NCBI GenBank assembly: GCA_029054245.1
Contig: JAIDFQ010000044.1
Location: forward strand, 1 to 64,000
Source of the DNA: Lachnospiraceae bacterium
GTDB taxonomy: Bacteria; Bacillota; Clostridia; Lachnospirales; Lachnospiraceae
Length of the DNA: 64,000 nucleotides
Reading direction: 5' to 3'
Shown here one piece after another: positions 1 through 7,958 of the stretch. The position numbers and the translations under genes are program-made. The notes under the pieces are model-generated. The model saw only the letters and a program-made list of their open reading frames with translations, was not told where the DNA came from and made no database searches. The first letter of the stretch is position 1; every line of letters begins with the position of its first letter.

Positions 1-8
1 TTATAGTG

Positions 9-47
9 AATTACTCCAACTCGCAAAGGGTTGGGGTAATTTTATAT
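9..47 (+). terminator. Rho-independent terminator of a gene left of the window
   Basis: A 12-bp stem pairs 9-20 with 30-41, with one G-T wobble and a 9-base loop, and is followed by TTTATATT. No gene precedes it inside the window, so it probably ends a gene lying to the left. Confidence 0.55.
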
Positions 48-115
48 TGGACCGCGGTATTATTTGGCGGTTACTTTTTATGTGGTTTTTACAGTTCCGG
101 AAGATCTCAATCCTG

Positions 116-645
116 TTATCTACAGCAATCAGAAACTTTTATATACTGCTCTTTTTCCTTAAAAAACTGGTTAACACTGGTTATATCCAGATATCCTCCA
201 GTCCAGGAGCTTGGGAAAAGGATACCTTTAGGACGACCGCATTTGTACCAATACTCTGTGAGAAGGTCAAGATTCTTCTGAGACAGGATGGTATATCTAT
301 CAATCCTGCTTTTGGTATCACGAACATGAATCGTCATGTTGGTACGGGAAATGTCATCATAATGGAGATGAACGACCTCTGATACGCGTAATCCGGAAGA
401 ATACATAGTTGCTTATAGAAGAACTTGATGGCTGACCGATAATGATTGTGAGTTTCAGGAGACCTGCTTTCTAAACGTTTGATAGTAAGGAAACTTTCAG
501 CATCTTCAAGCGTAAGATCAGAGACGGGCTTTCCAATACAACGAAGAAAGTAACTGACATCAGCGCAATACAGTTGAATGGTTCTTTCCCGTAGGTTACG
601 TTTTTCCGCTTCACTGCGGATAGAATCAAAAATATCTTCGTACAT
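116..645 (-). pseudogene. Tyrosine recombinase/integrase, internally deleted and truncated
   Basis: Two reading frames on the minus strand are pieces of one site-specific recombinase. The first (645 down to 334) gives the N-terminal SAM-like core-binding domain and ends near KFFYKQL. The second (406 down to 116) starts at the first catalytic-arginine region, YSSGLRVSEV, and continues to LFPSSWTGG. Roughly 60-70 residues expected between them are absent and the frame changes. The HxxR motif and the nucleophilic tyrosine are also missing at the C-terminal end, so the protein cannot be active. A ribosome site, AGGAGG, precedes the start at 645. It is a remnant of an integrative element or integrase-associated insertion sequence. 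Confidence 0.8.
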
Positions 646-1050
646 AATAAAACCTCCTAAATGAGTAGTGTAAATAAATACATCTGCCTATCTGGAGGTG
701 CATTAGCGTCATAATTCCGGTTGCGAAAGACGCCGGGAAATGTTATTCTTCTCATAGGCAGTGGAGCTTTCTTGGATCAGTTGTTTTGTGTGGTAACTTA
801 ACAATACCGAATTACAAAAAGTATTTCCACTGCTTTTTTATAGAAAACGTAAAACTGCGACACAGCCTTGGCAGGCTATCGCGCAGCGATTTTGTTTAAT
901 TCCTGTTTGTCGAAACAACCATTGACACAATCACAACTGAATAAGTAACACAGCGTCAGAGCGTATAGGAAGTCAGAAAAACTTTATATATGATTTAGTA
1001 TTCAAAGGGTGTTGTCTAATGTATAATGAAAGCGGCGAAAGAAGGTGATT
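646..1050. other. Gene-free stretch between two mobile-element remnants
   Basis: No credible gene was found on either strand. One long-range inverted repeat is visible: GCAGTGGA at 758-765 against TCCACTGC at 826-833, followed by six T. It could be the folded end of a mobile element, but nothing else supports that reading. Confidence 0.4.
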
Positions 1051-1056
1051 TTTTGG

Positions 1057-1659
1057 TACAACAGAGCAGACACATCAACAAGATTTAGAGCGTTTGAAAT
1101 CACTCTGATACATGGACGATGATTTTATGACTGTCTGCCTTGCAGATAATTTTGAGGGCGTGGAACTGATACTTCGGATGAAGGATATAACGGTTAAATC
1201 GGTTCGCACACAGGAGCCAATGAAGAACTTACAAGGGCGTTCCGCTATTTTAGATGTCCATGCGGTTGACAGCACAAAAAAAGAATTTGATGTAGAAATT
1301 CAAAGGAAGGACGCAGGAGCAGGCGCAAAGAGGGCAAGGCAATCAGCCGATATATCCAGTAGAGAGATATGTCACTATCGGGAAAAAGAAAGTATTGTTT
1401 GGTAGACGGTTCGCATATCATATATGTTAATGGGAAATATAGGGGCAATGATGAAATTGGTAAGCTAATGCACGATTTTTCATGTACCAATCCCGATGAT
1501 ATGAATTATGAGGCACTTGCTAAAAAAGCACGATATTTTAAGCAAGACGAGAAAGGAGTTGCTACCATGTGTAAAATTATGGAAGATATAGCTGATTATA
1601 CAGAATTATCTCTTGACACAATAAAAGAACTGGCAAGCCAATCATTGCAGTTAGCATAA
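1057..1659 (+). pseudogene. Rpn/PD-(D/E)XK nuclease family transposase, broken
   Basis: The conserved start of this family, MDDDFMTVC, lies at 1112, but the codons before it (TTEQTHQQDLERLKSL) run in the same frame into a TGA at about 1108. The nuclease core, FDVEIQRKD, with its D..ExQ-type motif, is present near 1285-1310. About 50 residues before DGSHIIYVNGKYRG are then lost and the frame shifts (about 1369-1405). The tail, from IGKLMHDFSC to DEKGVATMCKIMED, is in good order. The full protein is normally about 280-330 residues. The combination of nonsense codon, deletion and frameshift makes this a dead copy of a very common Clostridia mobile gene. Confidence 0.8.
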
Positions 1660-1694
1660 TCAAATCAACTATTTAATATCAAAACAACAGCGTA

Positions 1695-1737
1695 AAGGCG
1701 CATGGAACAGTAAATTGTAAACCATGCGTCTTTTTTT
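1695..1737 (+). terminator. Rho-independent terminator after the Rpn-family remnant
   Basis: AGGCGCATGG (1696-1705) pairs with CCATGCGTCT (1722-1731) with one wobble, followed by a run of seven T. It is a strong intrinsic terminator. Confidence 0.75.
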
Positions 1738-1755
1738 GCACTCAAAAGGAGGAAC

Positions 1756-1956
1756 GTGAGCAACAACATTCAGAACACTACCACAGGGCAGATGGCGCCC
1801 TGTTTACAACAGACGATTGATAAAACAAGGTATTTAGTCGAAGTACATTTTTCTGATACCAGTACCCAAAGCGTAGAGGACAAGCTAAAGCGTGTTATTC
1901 TCCACGATTTAGAGCATGGAAAACAGGACAGACCAAGAAAAAGTGATGAAAAATGA
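1756..1956 (+). CDS. TnpW-like transposon-encoded small protein
   Basis: This is a 66-residue protein with a GTG start three bases after AAAAGGAGG. The N-terminal pattern (SNNIQNTTTGQMAPCLQQ), the central YLVEVHFSDTS and the segment EDKLKRVILHDLE match the small TnpW-type proteins carried by Clostridia transposons. Such proteins usually read Y.V.VHF..TS.E...DKI.R. The molecular role is not established. It stands alone here beside other element remnants, so it is probably a leftover. The family call rests on remembered motif similarity. Confidence 0.55.
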   Translation: MSNNIQNTTTGQMAPCLQQTIDKTRYLVEVHFSDTSTQSVEDKLKRVILHDLEHGKQDRPRKSDEK

Positions 1957-2147
1957 TGAAATATGTCCTTGACAAGTAGCAACAGGCTATATAGATAAGT
2001 GCCTCAAATGAAGTTTATAGGATATATGCAAAAGTAGGAATTTAATGGAAAATTATGAAATAATTTGGAAGAAAAGTGTGAAAAAGCAGATAAAAATAGA
2101 GGGTAGCAAGAAAAATGAAAAAATAAATAAAAAAATGAAAAAATGTG

Positions 2148-2176
2148 TTGACAAATAGAGAAGCGTTAGATATAAT
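2148..2176 (+). promoter_or_regulatory. Consensus sigma-A promoter
   Basis: TTGACA (2148-2153), 17 bases, then TATAAT (2171-2176), a perfect match to the housekeeping consensus. Transcription should start near 2183, about 550 bases before the next gene. This is a very long leader or a separate RNA. Confidence 0.8.
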
Positions 2177-2182
2177 AAACTT

Positions 2183-2560
2183 ACAAAAACAAATTCACAT
2201 AGATAATCTTAAAGAAAGGAAGGTACGGACCACCAAAAACGTAAGATGCGTTATTTGATTTTAATCAAATAACAGAAATGTGAAAGAGTTAAGCTTTTAA
2301 AGTACAAAAGAACAGAGTACTAAAGAAAGCGGATTTCGAATTCGTACTAAGTACAGAAGAAAAAGTAACGAAGGACAAACGAAAACAAGAAAGAAGTTAC
2401 AGTACACGCGTACAAAAGAAAAAAAGGAAAAGTACGAAAGAGAAAAAGTAAAACTAAATAAGGAACATTATCCAAAAAAAGAAAAGAGAGGTAAGGACCA
2501 TTGGATAGCGTAGTTTAGAAGTGGGTATTAATCGGAAAGATTGATACCCACTTCGCTGTG
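2183..2560 (+). other. Purine-rich untranslated leader or non-coding RNA candidate
   Basis: No reading frame of useful length exists here. The plus strand is strongly A/G-rich and T-poor between 2275 and 2500, with repeated GTAC/AGTAC words. It opens with a near-perfect hairpin (GTTATTTGATT at 2250-2260 against AATCAAATAAC at 2263-2273). Near-identical words, GGTACGGACCACC at about 2222 and GGTAAGGACCATT at about 2490, sit near its two ends. It closes with the hairpin at 2518-2554. I do not recognise a known RNA family. Confidence 0.4.
2518..2554 (+). repeat. Long perfect hairpin at the end of the purine-rich leader
   Basis: Bases 2518-2533 pair with 2539-2554 over 16 bp, with a single G-T wobble and a GGAAA loop. 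No T-run follows, so it is not a standard terminator. It may be an RNA-stabilising, processing or protein-binding structure. Confidence 0.6.
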
Positions 2561-2733
2561 GTCGGGCAAGACTTTTGCGTGTTGAGGCACCCTTCCTGCC
2601 TGTTGATGTCCTGCCAGTGTTATTCCCTGATTAAATGGCATCAAGGTTGAGCTGTTATAAAAACAGTATAATTTTTGGTGGAAATTAAGGGACAAATAAG
2701 TTATGATAAAGGATGTACGGAGGAAGATGAGAA

Positions 2734-4056
2734 ATGGCAAAAAACGAAGCATATGATGAAGAAACAGACAAAAGAGTGCTGCGGCGTAAGCGCAGGGTAA
2801 AAAATCAAATTATAGCTTATGTGGTTCTTGCAATTATTTTGATAGGAGCTATTATAGGGGGAGTGATTCTGGCAAATAAGATTATATCTGTAGTTAAGGA
2901 TAGAAAGCAAGCAGAAGAATTACAAAAACAGTTGGAGGAATTAGCTGAAACAGAAGGAGAGGCACCGGTGGTTGAAGCACCGGTTGAATCAGCGGAGCCA
3001 GTTGAAGAAAGTGACTATCTGGGAGAAGCGGTGGAGTCAATTATTGCAGGCATGACACCTGAGGACAAGGTAGCAGGGCTTTTTATAATTACGCCAGAAG
3101 CGCTAACAGGTACAGATACGGTGATTAGAGCCGGCGAAGTCACAGAACAAAGCTTAAAGGAACATTCTGTGGGAGGGCTTATTTATTTTGCTAAAAATAT
3201 AAAGGATTCAGCCCAGCTTACAGAAATGCTTCAAAATACCAAGGGGTGGAGTAAATATGCGCTCTTTCTTGGGGTTGATGAAGAGGGCGGATCAGTAAGC
3301 CGTGTTGCCGGAAGCGGACTGGCTGATGATGTAGGAAATATGGCGGATATTGGTGCCACGGGAGATGTAGCGGTGGCACAGGAAGCAGGCGCTGCAATTG
3401 GCGGTTATCTCTCGGGGTATGGATTTAATCTGAATTTTGCACCGGTGGCGGATGTTGTGACGGAAGGAAATAAGACCATAGGAAACCGTTCCTTCGGTTC
3501 TGACCCTAATCTGGTTGCGTCCATGGTAGCGTCAACAGTGGAAGGAATGCAGGCTTCTGGGGTGAGTGCCTGCCTGAAGCATTTTCCGGGGTTGGGTGAT
3601 ACCACAGAGGATACCCATGACGGCATGGCAAGTACGGAGAAAAGTTTGGAGGATTTTAATGCAACAGATTTTCCTGTTTATCAGGCAGGTATAAATGCAG
3701 GTGTGGATATGGTGATGGTAAGCCATCTTTCTGCTCCTAATGTGGTGGGAGACAACACACCAGCATCTTTGTCTGAAAAGATGATTACGGAGATATTAAG
3801 AGGACAACTAGGGTATCAGGGAATTGTGATTACGGATTCTATGAGTATGACAGCCATTACCGATTATTATACGGCAGACGAGGCGGCAGTTAAGGCACTG
3901 CAGGCAGGAGCGGATATGATTCTGATGCCGGAAGATTATGAAACGGCATATAATGGTGTGCTTGAAGCTTTAAATAATGGAACACTTTCAGAAGAGAGAA
4001 TCAACGAATCCTTGCGGAGAATTTTTCGGGTAAAAAAGAAGAATGAAGTAGGATAA
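2734..4056 (+). CDS. Glycoside hydrolase family 3, beta-N-acetylhexosaminidase (NagZ-like), membrane-anchored
   Basis: The protein has 440 residues. After a basic N-terminus there is one membrane span (about 26-52), then an acidic linker rich in E, P and V, then a single GH3 catalytic barrel. The NagZ-type motif KHFPGLGDTTEDTHDG carries the His/Asp acid-base pair. The nucleophile is in the segment IVITDSMSM. Members remove terminal N-acetylglucosamine from muropeptides or glycans. The membrane anchor implies an extracellular active site, so cell-wall turnover or glycan use is likely. The start is set by CGGAGGAAG about 8 bases upstream. It stands alone, downstream of the long purine-rich leader. 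Confidence 0.88.
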   Translation: MAKNEAYDEETDKRVLRRKRRVKNQIIAYVVLAIILIGAIIGGVILANKIISVVKDRKQAEELQKQLEELAETEGEAPVVEAPVESAEPVEESDYLGEAVESIIAGMTPEDKVAGLFIITPEALTGTDTVIRAGEVTEQSLKEHSVGGLIYFAKNIKDSAQLTEMLQNTKGWSKYALFLGVDEEGGSVSRVAGSGLADDVGNMADIGATGDVAVAQEAGAAIGGYLSGYGFNLNFAPVADVVTEGNKTIGNRSFGSDPNLVASMVASTVEGMQASGVSACLKHFPGLGDTTEDTHDGMASTEKSLEDFNATDFPVYQAGINAGVDMVMVSHLSAPNVVGDNTPASLSEKMITEILRGQLGYQGIVITDSMSMTAITDYYTADEAAVKALQAGADMILMPEDYETAYNGVLEALNNGTLSEERINESLRRIFRVKKKNEVG

Positions 4057-4080
4057 ATAGTTTGAATACTGGAGGCGCTA

Positions 4081-4118
4081 CCTCATCAAGCCTGGAGGAG
4101 ACGGAAAGCTTGATGGGG
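4081..4118 (+). terminator. Hairpin after the GH3 gene, possible terminator
   Basis: CCTCATCAAGC (4081-4091) pairs with GCTTGATGGGG (4108-4118) over 11 bp including a wobble. No good T-run follows, so termination is uncertain. Confidence 0.35.
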
Positions 4119-4201
4119 CTCGTCTTACAGTGGATTGTTTTATCAGGAGGATGCCGGAAAAACCAAAAATAAAAATTTTATCAAAATTTTTAAAATTTGA
4201 G

Positions 4202-4230
4202 TTGACAAAATGAAAAACATACTGTATATT
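4202..4230 (+). promoter_or_regulatory. Promoter of the tRNA-Gly gene
   Basis: TTGACA (4202-4207), a 17-base spacer and TATATT (4225-4230) lie about 65 bases upstream of the mature tRNA. Confidence 0.7.
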
Positions 4231-4294
4231 AATACTTGTCCGTCGGGTACGGATGAACGATGAGCATCATGAGAGATGTTCTTATATAAGAAAT

Positions 4295-4367
4295 GCGCGA
4301 GTGGCTCAGTTGGTGGAGCGCGACCTTGCCAAGGTCGAGGCCGCGGGTTCGAGTCCCGTCTCGCGCT
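4295..4367 (+). tRNA. tRNA-Gly (anticodon GCC)
   Basis: The acceptor arm GCGCGAG pairs perfectly with CTCGCGC. The D stem is GCTC/GAGC. The anticodon stem CGACC/GGTCG encloses loop TTGCCAA, which gives anticodon GCC. The T arm carries GGTTCGAGTCC. The discriminator base is T, as expected for glycine, and no CCA is encoded. It reads glycine codons GGC and GGT. Confidence 0.97.
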
Positions 4368-4380
4368 CTTTGAAAAAGGG

Positions 4381-4415
4381 CGGAAACGTTGATAAATACA
4401 GCGTTTCCGTTTTTC
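4381..4415 (+). terminator. Terminator of tRNA-Gly
   Basis: CGGAAACG (4381-4388) pairs with CGTTTCCG (4402-4409), extended inward by TTG/CAG with one wobble, and is followed by TTTTTC. Confidence 0.85.
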
Positions 4416-4451
4416 TTTGTGTCTACAAATTTGAAGACAGTTGAAGACAGT

Positions 4452-4628
4452 CTATAAAGCCTTTGTTATGAGGTTATATGTCTCTGATTCTGTGAGGGGA
4501 TTGTATACATATCCAAGTGTGGGTGACAGACTGCTATGACCGAGTGTTTCCAGAATACAATCTAAAGGTACACCATTTGCGCTCAGATTGCTTGCATAGT
4601 ACTGTATTTTCTTGAAACAGCGAGCTCC
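4452..4628 (-). pseudogene. C-terminal remnant of a tyrosine recombinase/integrase
   Basis: On the minus strand about 58 codons remain open before a TAG at 4452-4454. They read in order QYYASNLSANGVPLDCIL, then ETLGHSSLSPTLGYVYN, then PLTESETYNLITKAL. This is the end of an integrase: the LGHSSLSPTLGY segment is the family's LGH box followed by the expected nucleophilic tyrosine. A stop codon closes the frame just upstream (about 4629-4631), so everything N-terminal is lost. It lies less than 100 bases from the 3' end of tRNA-Gly, the usual target type for such enzymes, which suggests a past insertion there. Confidence 0.7.
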
Positions 4629-4640
4629 CTATGCTATAAT
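4612..4640 (+). promoter_or_regulatory. Promoter of the Cys-motif lipoprotein gene
   Basis: TTGAAA (4612-4617), 17 bases, TATAAT (4635-4640), with an extended -10 TGC just before it. It abuts the integrase remnant. Confidence 0.75.
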
Positions 4641-4690
4641 TTTCAGTTGAATAGCAACAAAATAGCGGATTTGTATGAGAGGAGAAGATT

Positions 4691-5470
4691 ATGAGTTACA
4701 AAAAATGGATATGTGGAGTTTGGATTCTTATCATGGGCTGTATGCTTTCAGGATGCTGTAATCATACATATTATGAGGCGACCTGTACGAGCCCTATGGT
4801 TTGCAGCAAATGTGGGAAGACCAGCGGAGAGATAAAGGAGCACGACTTTGCAGAAGCTAATTATCAACAGCCAGAAACCTGTACGGGATGCGGTTTGACG
4901 CAGGGTGAAGTTTTACAGCCTGACTTTGAAAAATATGGAATCGTCTGCGATGCCAAGGAGGATGTGGAATATCCTTTTGTGAACAAATGTGTGGACAATG
5001 GAGAAACGACTGTTGGAAAAATCATGTTTTCAGACTATGATGTATTTTTATCAGATGATGGATATGAAGAGCGGGACGGATATGAGTGGAGAACGGTTAC
5101 CTGTACGCTCACATTTGATGATGAGAATGCAAATGAATATGGGGTCGCAAATTATGCTTATTCCATCAGCGACTATTATGATGTAAAAAGTGCAAATGAA
5201 TCATGGAGCAATGATATTTTTACGGTAAATTTCAATGGTAAGGATTATACACAGGCGATGTATACATGTGAGGTATTACAGGACGAATGGGTGGAAGACG
5301 CGCTCATAATAAAGCTCAAGTTCTGTATCAATGTTCCGGCAGGTTATGACGGTGTTGTGGTCTGGCTGTGTGATAGCGAAACGAGAGAATTTTATGAAGA
5401 ATACATGAATGTGGAAGAAGAGTTGGAGGTATTGCAGAGCGAGGGAACCATGCTTTTCAGAATGAAGTAA
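4691..5470 (+). CDS. Lipoprotein with paired Cys-x2-Cys motifs
   Basis: The 259-residue precursor has a signal sequence ending in the lipobox MLSGC, so it should be lipid-anchored outside the membrane. The N-terminal 70 residues contain two copies of a short motif: VCSKCGKTSGE...H and TCTGCGLTQGE, each a potential zinc-knuckle-like C-x2-C pair. The rest is acidic and predicted beta-rich, without a family I recognise. The same kind of Cys/His motif recurs in the protein at 16929, so the two may share a fold. A good ribosome site (GAGGAGAAG) precedes the ATG. Function unknown. Confidence 0.75.
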   Translation: MSYKKWICGVWILIMGCMLSGCCNHTYYEATCTSPMVCSKCGKTSGEIKEHDFAEANYQQPETCTGCGLTQGEVLQPDFEKYGIVCDAKEDVEYPFVNKCVDNGETTVGKIMFSDYDVFLSDDGYEERDGYEWRTVTCTLTFDDENANEYGVANYAYSISDYYDVKSANESWSNDIFTVNFNGKDYTQAMYTCEVLQDEWVEDALIIKLKFCINVPAGYDGVVVWLCDSETREFYEEYMNVEEELEVLQSEGTMLFRMK

Positions 5471-5483
5471 GAGCTGCGTTAAA

Positions 5484-5539
5484 ATGATGCAACTTTGATG
5501 CAAAAATGATGCGGATTTGATGCATTGAACGTGTAATCT
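5484..5539 (+). promoter_or_regulatory. Four tandem 11-bp repeats and -10 box upstream of the LRR gene
   Basis: Repeats at 5484-5494 (ATGATGCAACT), 5495-5505 (TTGATGCAAAA), 5506-5516 (ATGATGCGGAT) and 5517-5527 (TTGATGCATTG) share the core TGATGC at one helical turn each. A -10 candidate, TAATCT (5534-5539, preceded by TG), lies six bases further. No good -35 exists, so an activator bound to the repeats is likely. Confidence 0.65.
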
Positions 5540-5584
5540 ATAGATGTAGGATGAAGATTATACGAAGGAGAGGAGCATCATATT

Positions 5585-7807
5585 ATGTGTAGTAAAGAGA
5601 ATCGCGGAGAAATGAAAAAGGCAGGAAAGAGATTGATTATACCCATTTCCTGCCTTATTTTATTGTCGGGAATCGTGATGTTTTTTACATATATGGTGGG
5701 AAAAGGGCTCGAAGGGAGAGAAAGTAGAGCGGACGCAGGGACAGAAGGATATGCCCTGGAAGAAGCAGATAAAGCTGGAGAGTCAGCCACAGGGGGAAAC
5801 AGAATATATTTGAGAGCGATAGAGAGTATAGAGGAAGTTCTCATGATGGGGAAAAACAGGCTGCCGGATGATGAATCTGACTGGGATGATGAATATGTCA
5901 GGCAGGCTGTCTATAATGGAGTCCAGAGCAACTATGATACGGCACCTTCGCGGGAAGAGATTATGGAACTTACCGTTTTGCAGATTTCCGGGGCGGAGCA
6001 TATAAAGACGCTTCATGATCTGCAAAAGCTCCCCCATCTTGCCAGCTTGACACTGACTGGATCAGAGGGAGGAGAGATTCATTATGATCTTGAACCGGAT
6101 ATGGCGCCTTCGCTTGATGAATTGATTTTTGAAAATCTTTCCCTTGGTGAAGCGGATTTTTTAGCAGAACTGCCGGACATAAAAGTACTTGGAATGATTT
6201 GCTGCGGTCTTACCGATATTTCTTTTCTGGACAAATATCCCAGCCTTACAGAAGTGTCATTTTATAGGAATGAAATCCAGGATATTTCACCGCTTACGAA
6301 TTGTAAGGATTTGGAAGTGATTTCGCTGGCATATAATGATGTGTCGGATATTGGTGCGTTGTCCCAGTTGCCGAATCTTAAGGAGGCAGGGCTCCAAGGA
6401 AACAGGATTGCAGATCTTGAAGGGCTGCAAAATCTGGGCAGGCTGGAAGCGGTTAATCTGAATTCCAATCAGATCACGGATTTGTCGCCCCTTGAAGGAT
6501 TAAAGGGGTTGACGGCGCTTGGAGCAGCGGATAACCGGATTGAAGATATTACGCCTCTTAAGGGGATGACAAAAATGTATAATCTTTCCCTTGATGTGAA
6601 TGCAATCAGCGATATTTCTGCGCTTAGCGATATGAGAAAGATGCAGTATCTTGGACTTAGCCAGAATCTGATAGAAGATTATACGCCAATTATGGAAATG
6701 GAAAGGCTGTATTCTCTTTCTGTGAGAGGAAACCCGGGACAGGATATTGGAAAGCTAGTGCTTACCCCTTGGCTCATGATGGGCGGCGCATATGAAAGTG
6801 GGGAAGAAGAGCTTGAGCGGATGCAGGAATATCTGAATCTGTATTATCCGGGAAAAGAGATTTTGGCGGAAGATTTTGCAATAGGAGATTTAAATGGCGA
6901 CGGCGTGGAAGATTTGGCGGTTACTGGGCTTTTGGATAAAGAGGAAGTGTCGGATTTTGGAGATAAGGAACGGTATGTGTATTTGTTTATCAGTAAAGAA
7001 GATGGAAGCTTTATACCCCTTACGCCTGTGGCGACATTAAGCCCCGATTCGGGAGGCGTTTATGGGGACCCCTATGCAGGCGTTATTATTACAGATAATA
7101 TGTTGGCGGTGCAGGTTTATGGAGGCAGTAATTGGCGATGGGGCAGTACCAGTGTCTATCAGTATGAAAAAGGAGAGATGAAGGCAAAGTGGGAGACGGA
7201 TATAGCGCATTTTGTCTTTACTTCAGGGATGGACTATACCATTTATGATAGGGAAAAGGGGCAGTGGAAGCATTATGTTGCTGTAGGGGATACAGAAAGG
7301 TACAAGGAACTTCTTCTTATAGAGGAGGATAATGGAGAGGCTGATGCTCGGAAGGAAGAACTTGATTTGCTGCTGGGGCAGTTTAAAGATGAATTTCAAA
7401 AACCGCTTCCAGAGATACGTGTAGGGGATATGGCGCCGGAACTTGCTGGTTGGTTTGACTATCATATATATGATTATGATGCCGCCAGAGAGCCTTGCTG
7501 GGTGCTTGAAAAGGCAGCAGAGGAATTTCTCACAAATGCGCAGTCCCTTCCGACAGTCTGTTACACATCCGAGGAAATCCGCGCATCTTATGAAAAACTG
7601 ATAGGGGTAAAACCTCCTGAACAGTTTTATATAGGATTTATGGAAGGTGCGCCTGTATTTTTGTACTATAGCGGCTGTGCGCAGCAAGAGGACAGCTTCA
7701 TTCACGGGCTTAGGCTCTGCAGACCGGATGAGGAGGGAGAATATTGGGTAAAAGATGGTCAAATTTATTATGATGAAAAGACTGATACCTTCAGCGTCTT
7801 AAAGTGA
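5585..7807 (+). CDS. Membrane-anchored leucine-rich-repeat protein
   Basis: The protein has 740 residues: a short basic N-terminus, one membrane span (about 14-36), an acidic linker, then about eight 22-residue internalin-type LRRs (about 150-385, for example LEVISLAYNDVSDIGALSQL). A C-terminal region of about 350 residues follows, beginning with a DLNGDGVEDLAV calcium-loop-like motif (EF-hand/FG-GAP type). This C-terminal region is shared with the protein at 7959, so it is a distinct unnamed domain. The LRR part probably binds a ligand or surface partner outside the cell. The start is set by GGAGAGGAG nine bases upstream; ATG at 5612 is an alternative. Confidence 0.8.
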   Translation: MCSKENRGEMKKAGKRLIIPISCLILLSGIVMFFTYMVGKGLEGRESRADAGTEGYALEEADKAGESATGGNRIYLRAIESIEEVLMMGKNRLPDDESDWDDEYVRQAVYNGVQSNYDTAPSREEIMELTVLQISGAEHIKTLHDLQKLPHLASLTLTGSEGGEIHYDLEPDMAPSLDELIFENLSLGEADFLAELPDIKVLGMICCGLTDISFLDKYPSLTEVSFYRNEIQDISPLTNCKDLEVISLAYNDVSDIGALSQLPNLKEAGLQGNRIADLEGLQNLGRLEAVNLNSNQITDLSPLEGLKGLTALGAADNRIEDITPLKGMTKMYNLSLDVNAISDISALSDMRKMQYLGLSQNLIEDYTPIMEMERLYSLSVRGNPGQDIGKLVLTPWLMMGGAYESGEEELERMQEYLNLYYPGKEILAEDFAIGDLNGDGVEDLAVTGLLDKEEVSDFGDKERYVYLFISKEDGSFIPLTPVATLSPDSGGVYGDPYAGVIITDNMLAVQVYGGSNWRWGSTSVYQYEKGEMKAKWETDIAHFVFTSGMDYTIYDREKGQWKHYVAVGDTERYKELLLIEEDNGEADARKEELDLLLGQFKDEFQKPLPEIRVGDMAPELAGWFDYHIYDYDAAREPCWVLEKAAEEFLTNAQSLPTVCYTSEEIRASYEKLIGVKPPEQFYIGFMEGAPVFLYYSGCAQQEDSFIHGLRLCRPDEEGEYWVKDGQIYYDEKTDTFSVLK

Positions 7808-7844
7808 GGGCGACAATCTTTAAGCAAAAATAGAATTGGAAAAA

Positions 7845-7900
7845 ATGATGCAACTTTGATGCAAAAATGATGCTAATTTGATGCACCGGGCGTGTAATCT
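7845..7900 (+). promoter_or_regulatory. Second copy of the four-repeat promoter
   Basis: Repeats at 7845-7855, 7856-7866, 7867-7877 and 7878-7888 keep the TGATGC core and 11-bp phase seen at 5484-5527. The -10 TAATCT lies at 7895-7900 with the same six-base gap. The leader up to the ribosome site is also similar, so the promoter was duplicated with the gene. Confidence 0.65.
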
Positions 7901-7958
7901 ATAGGTATAAGGCAAAGGAATTACAAATGGATGATACGAAGGAGAGGAGCATCATAGT

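Noticed and set aside
2528-2910. Minus-strand reading frames over the hexosaminidase leader and start
   Set aside because: Low-complexity, Tyr/His/Ser-rich translations without ribosome sites; they lie over the leader hairpin and the true gene start.
4253-4444. Reading frame of 63 codons across the tRNA-Gly gene
   Set aside because: It is a translation of the tRNA and its terminator.
7223-7762. 179-codon minus-strand frame inside the LRR gene
   Set aside because: Antisense to the conserved C-terminal domain, with no start signal or family resemblance.
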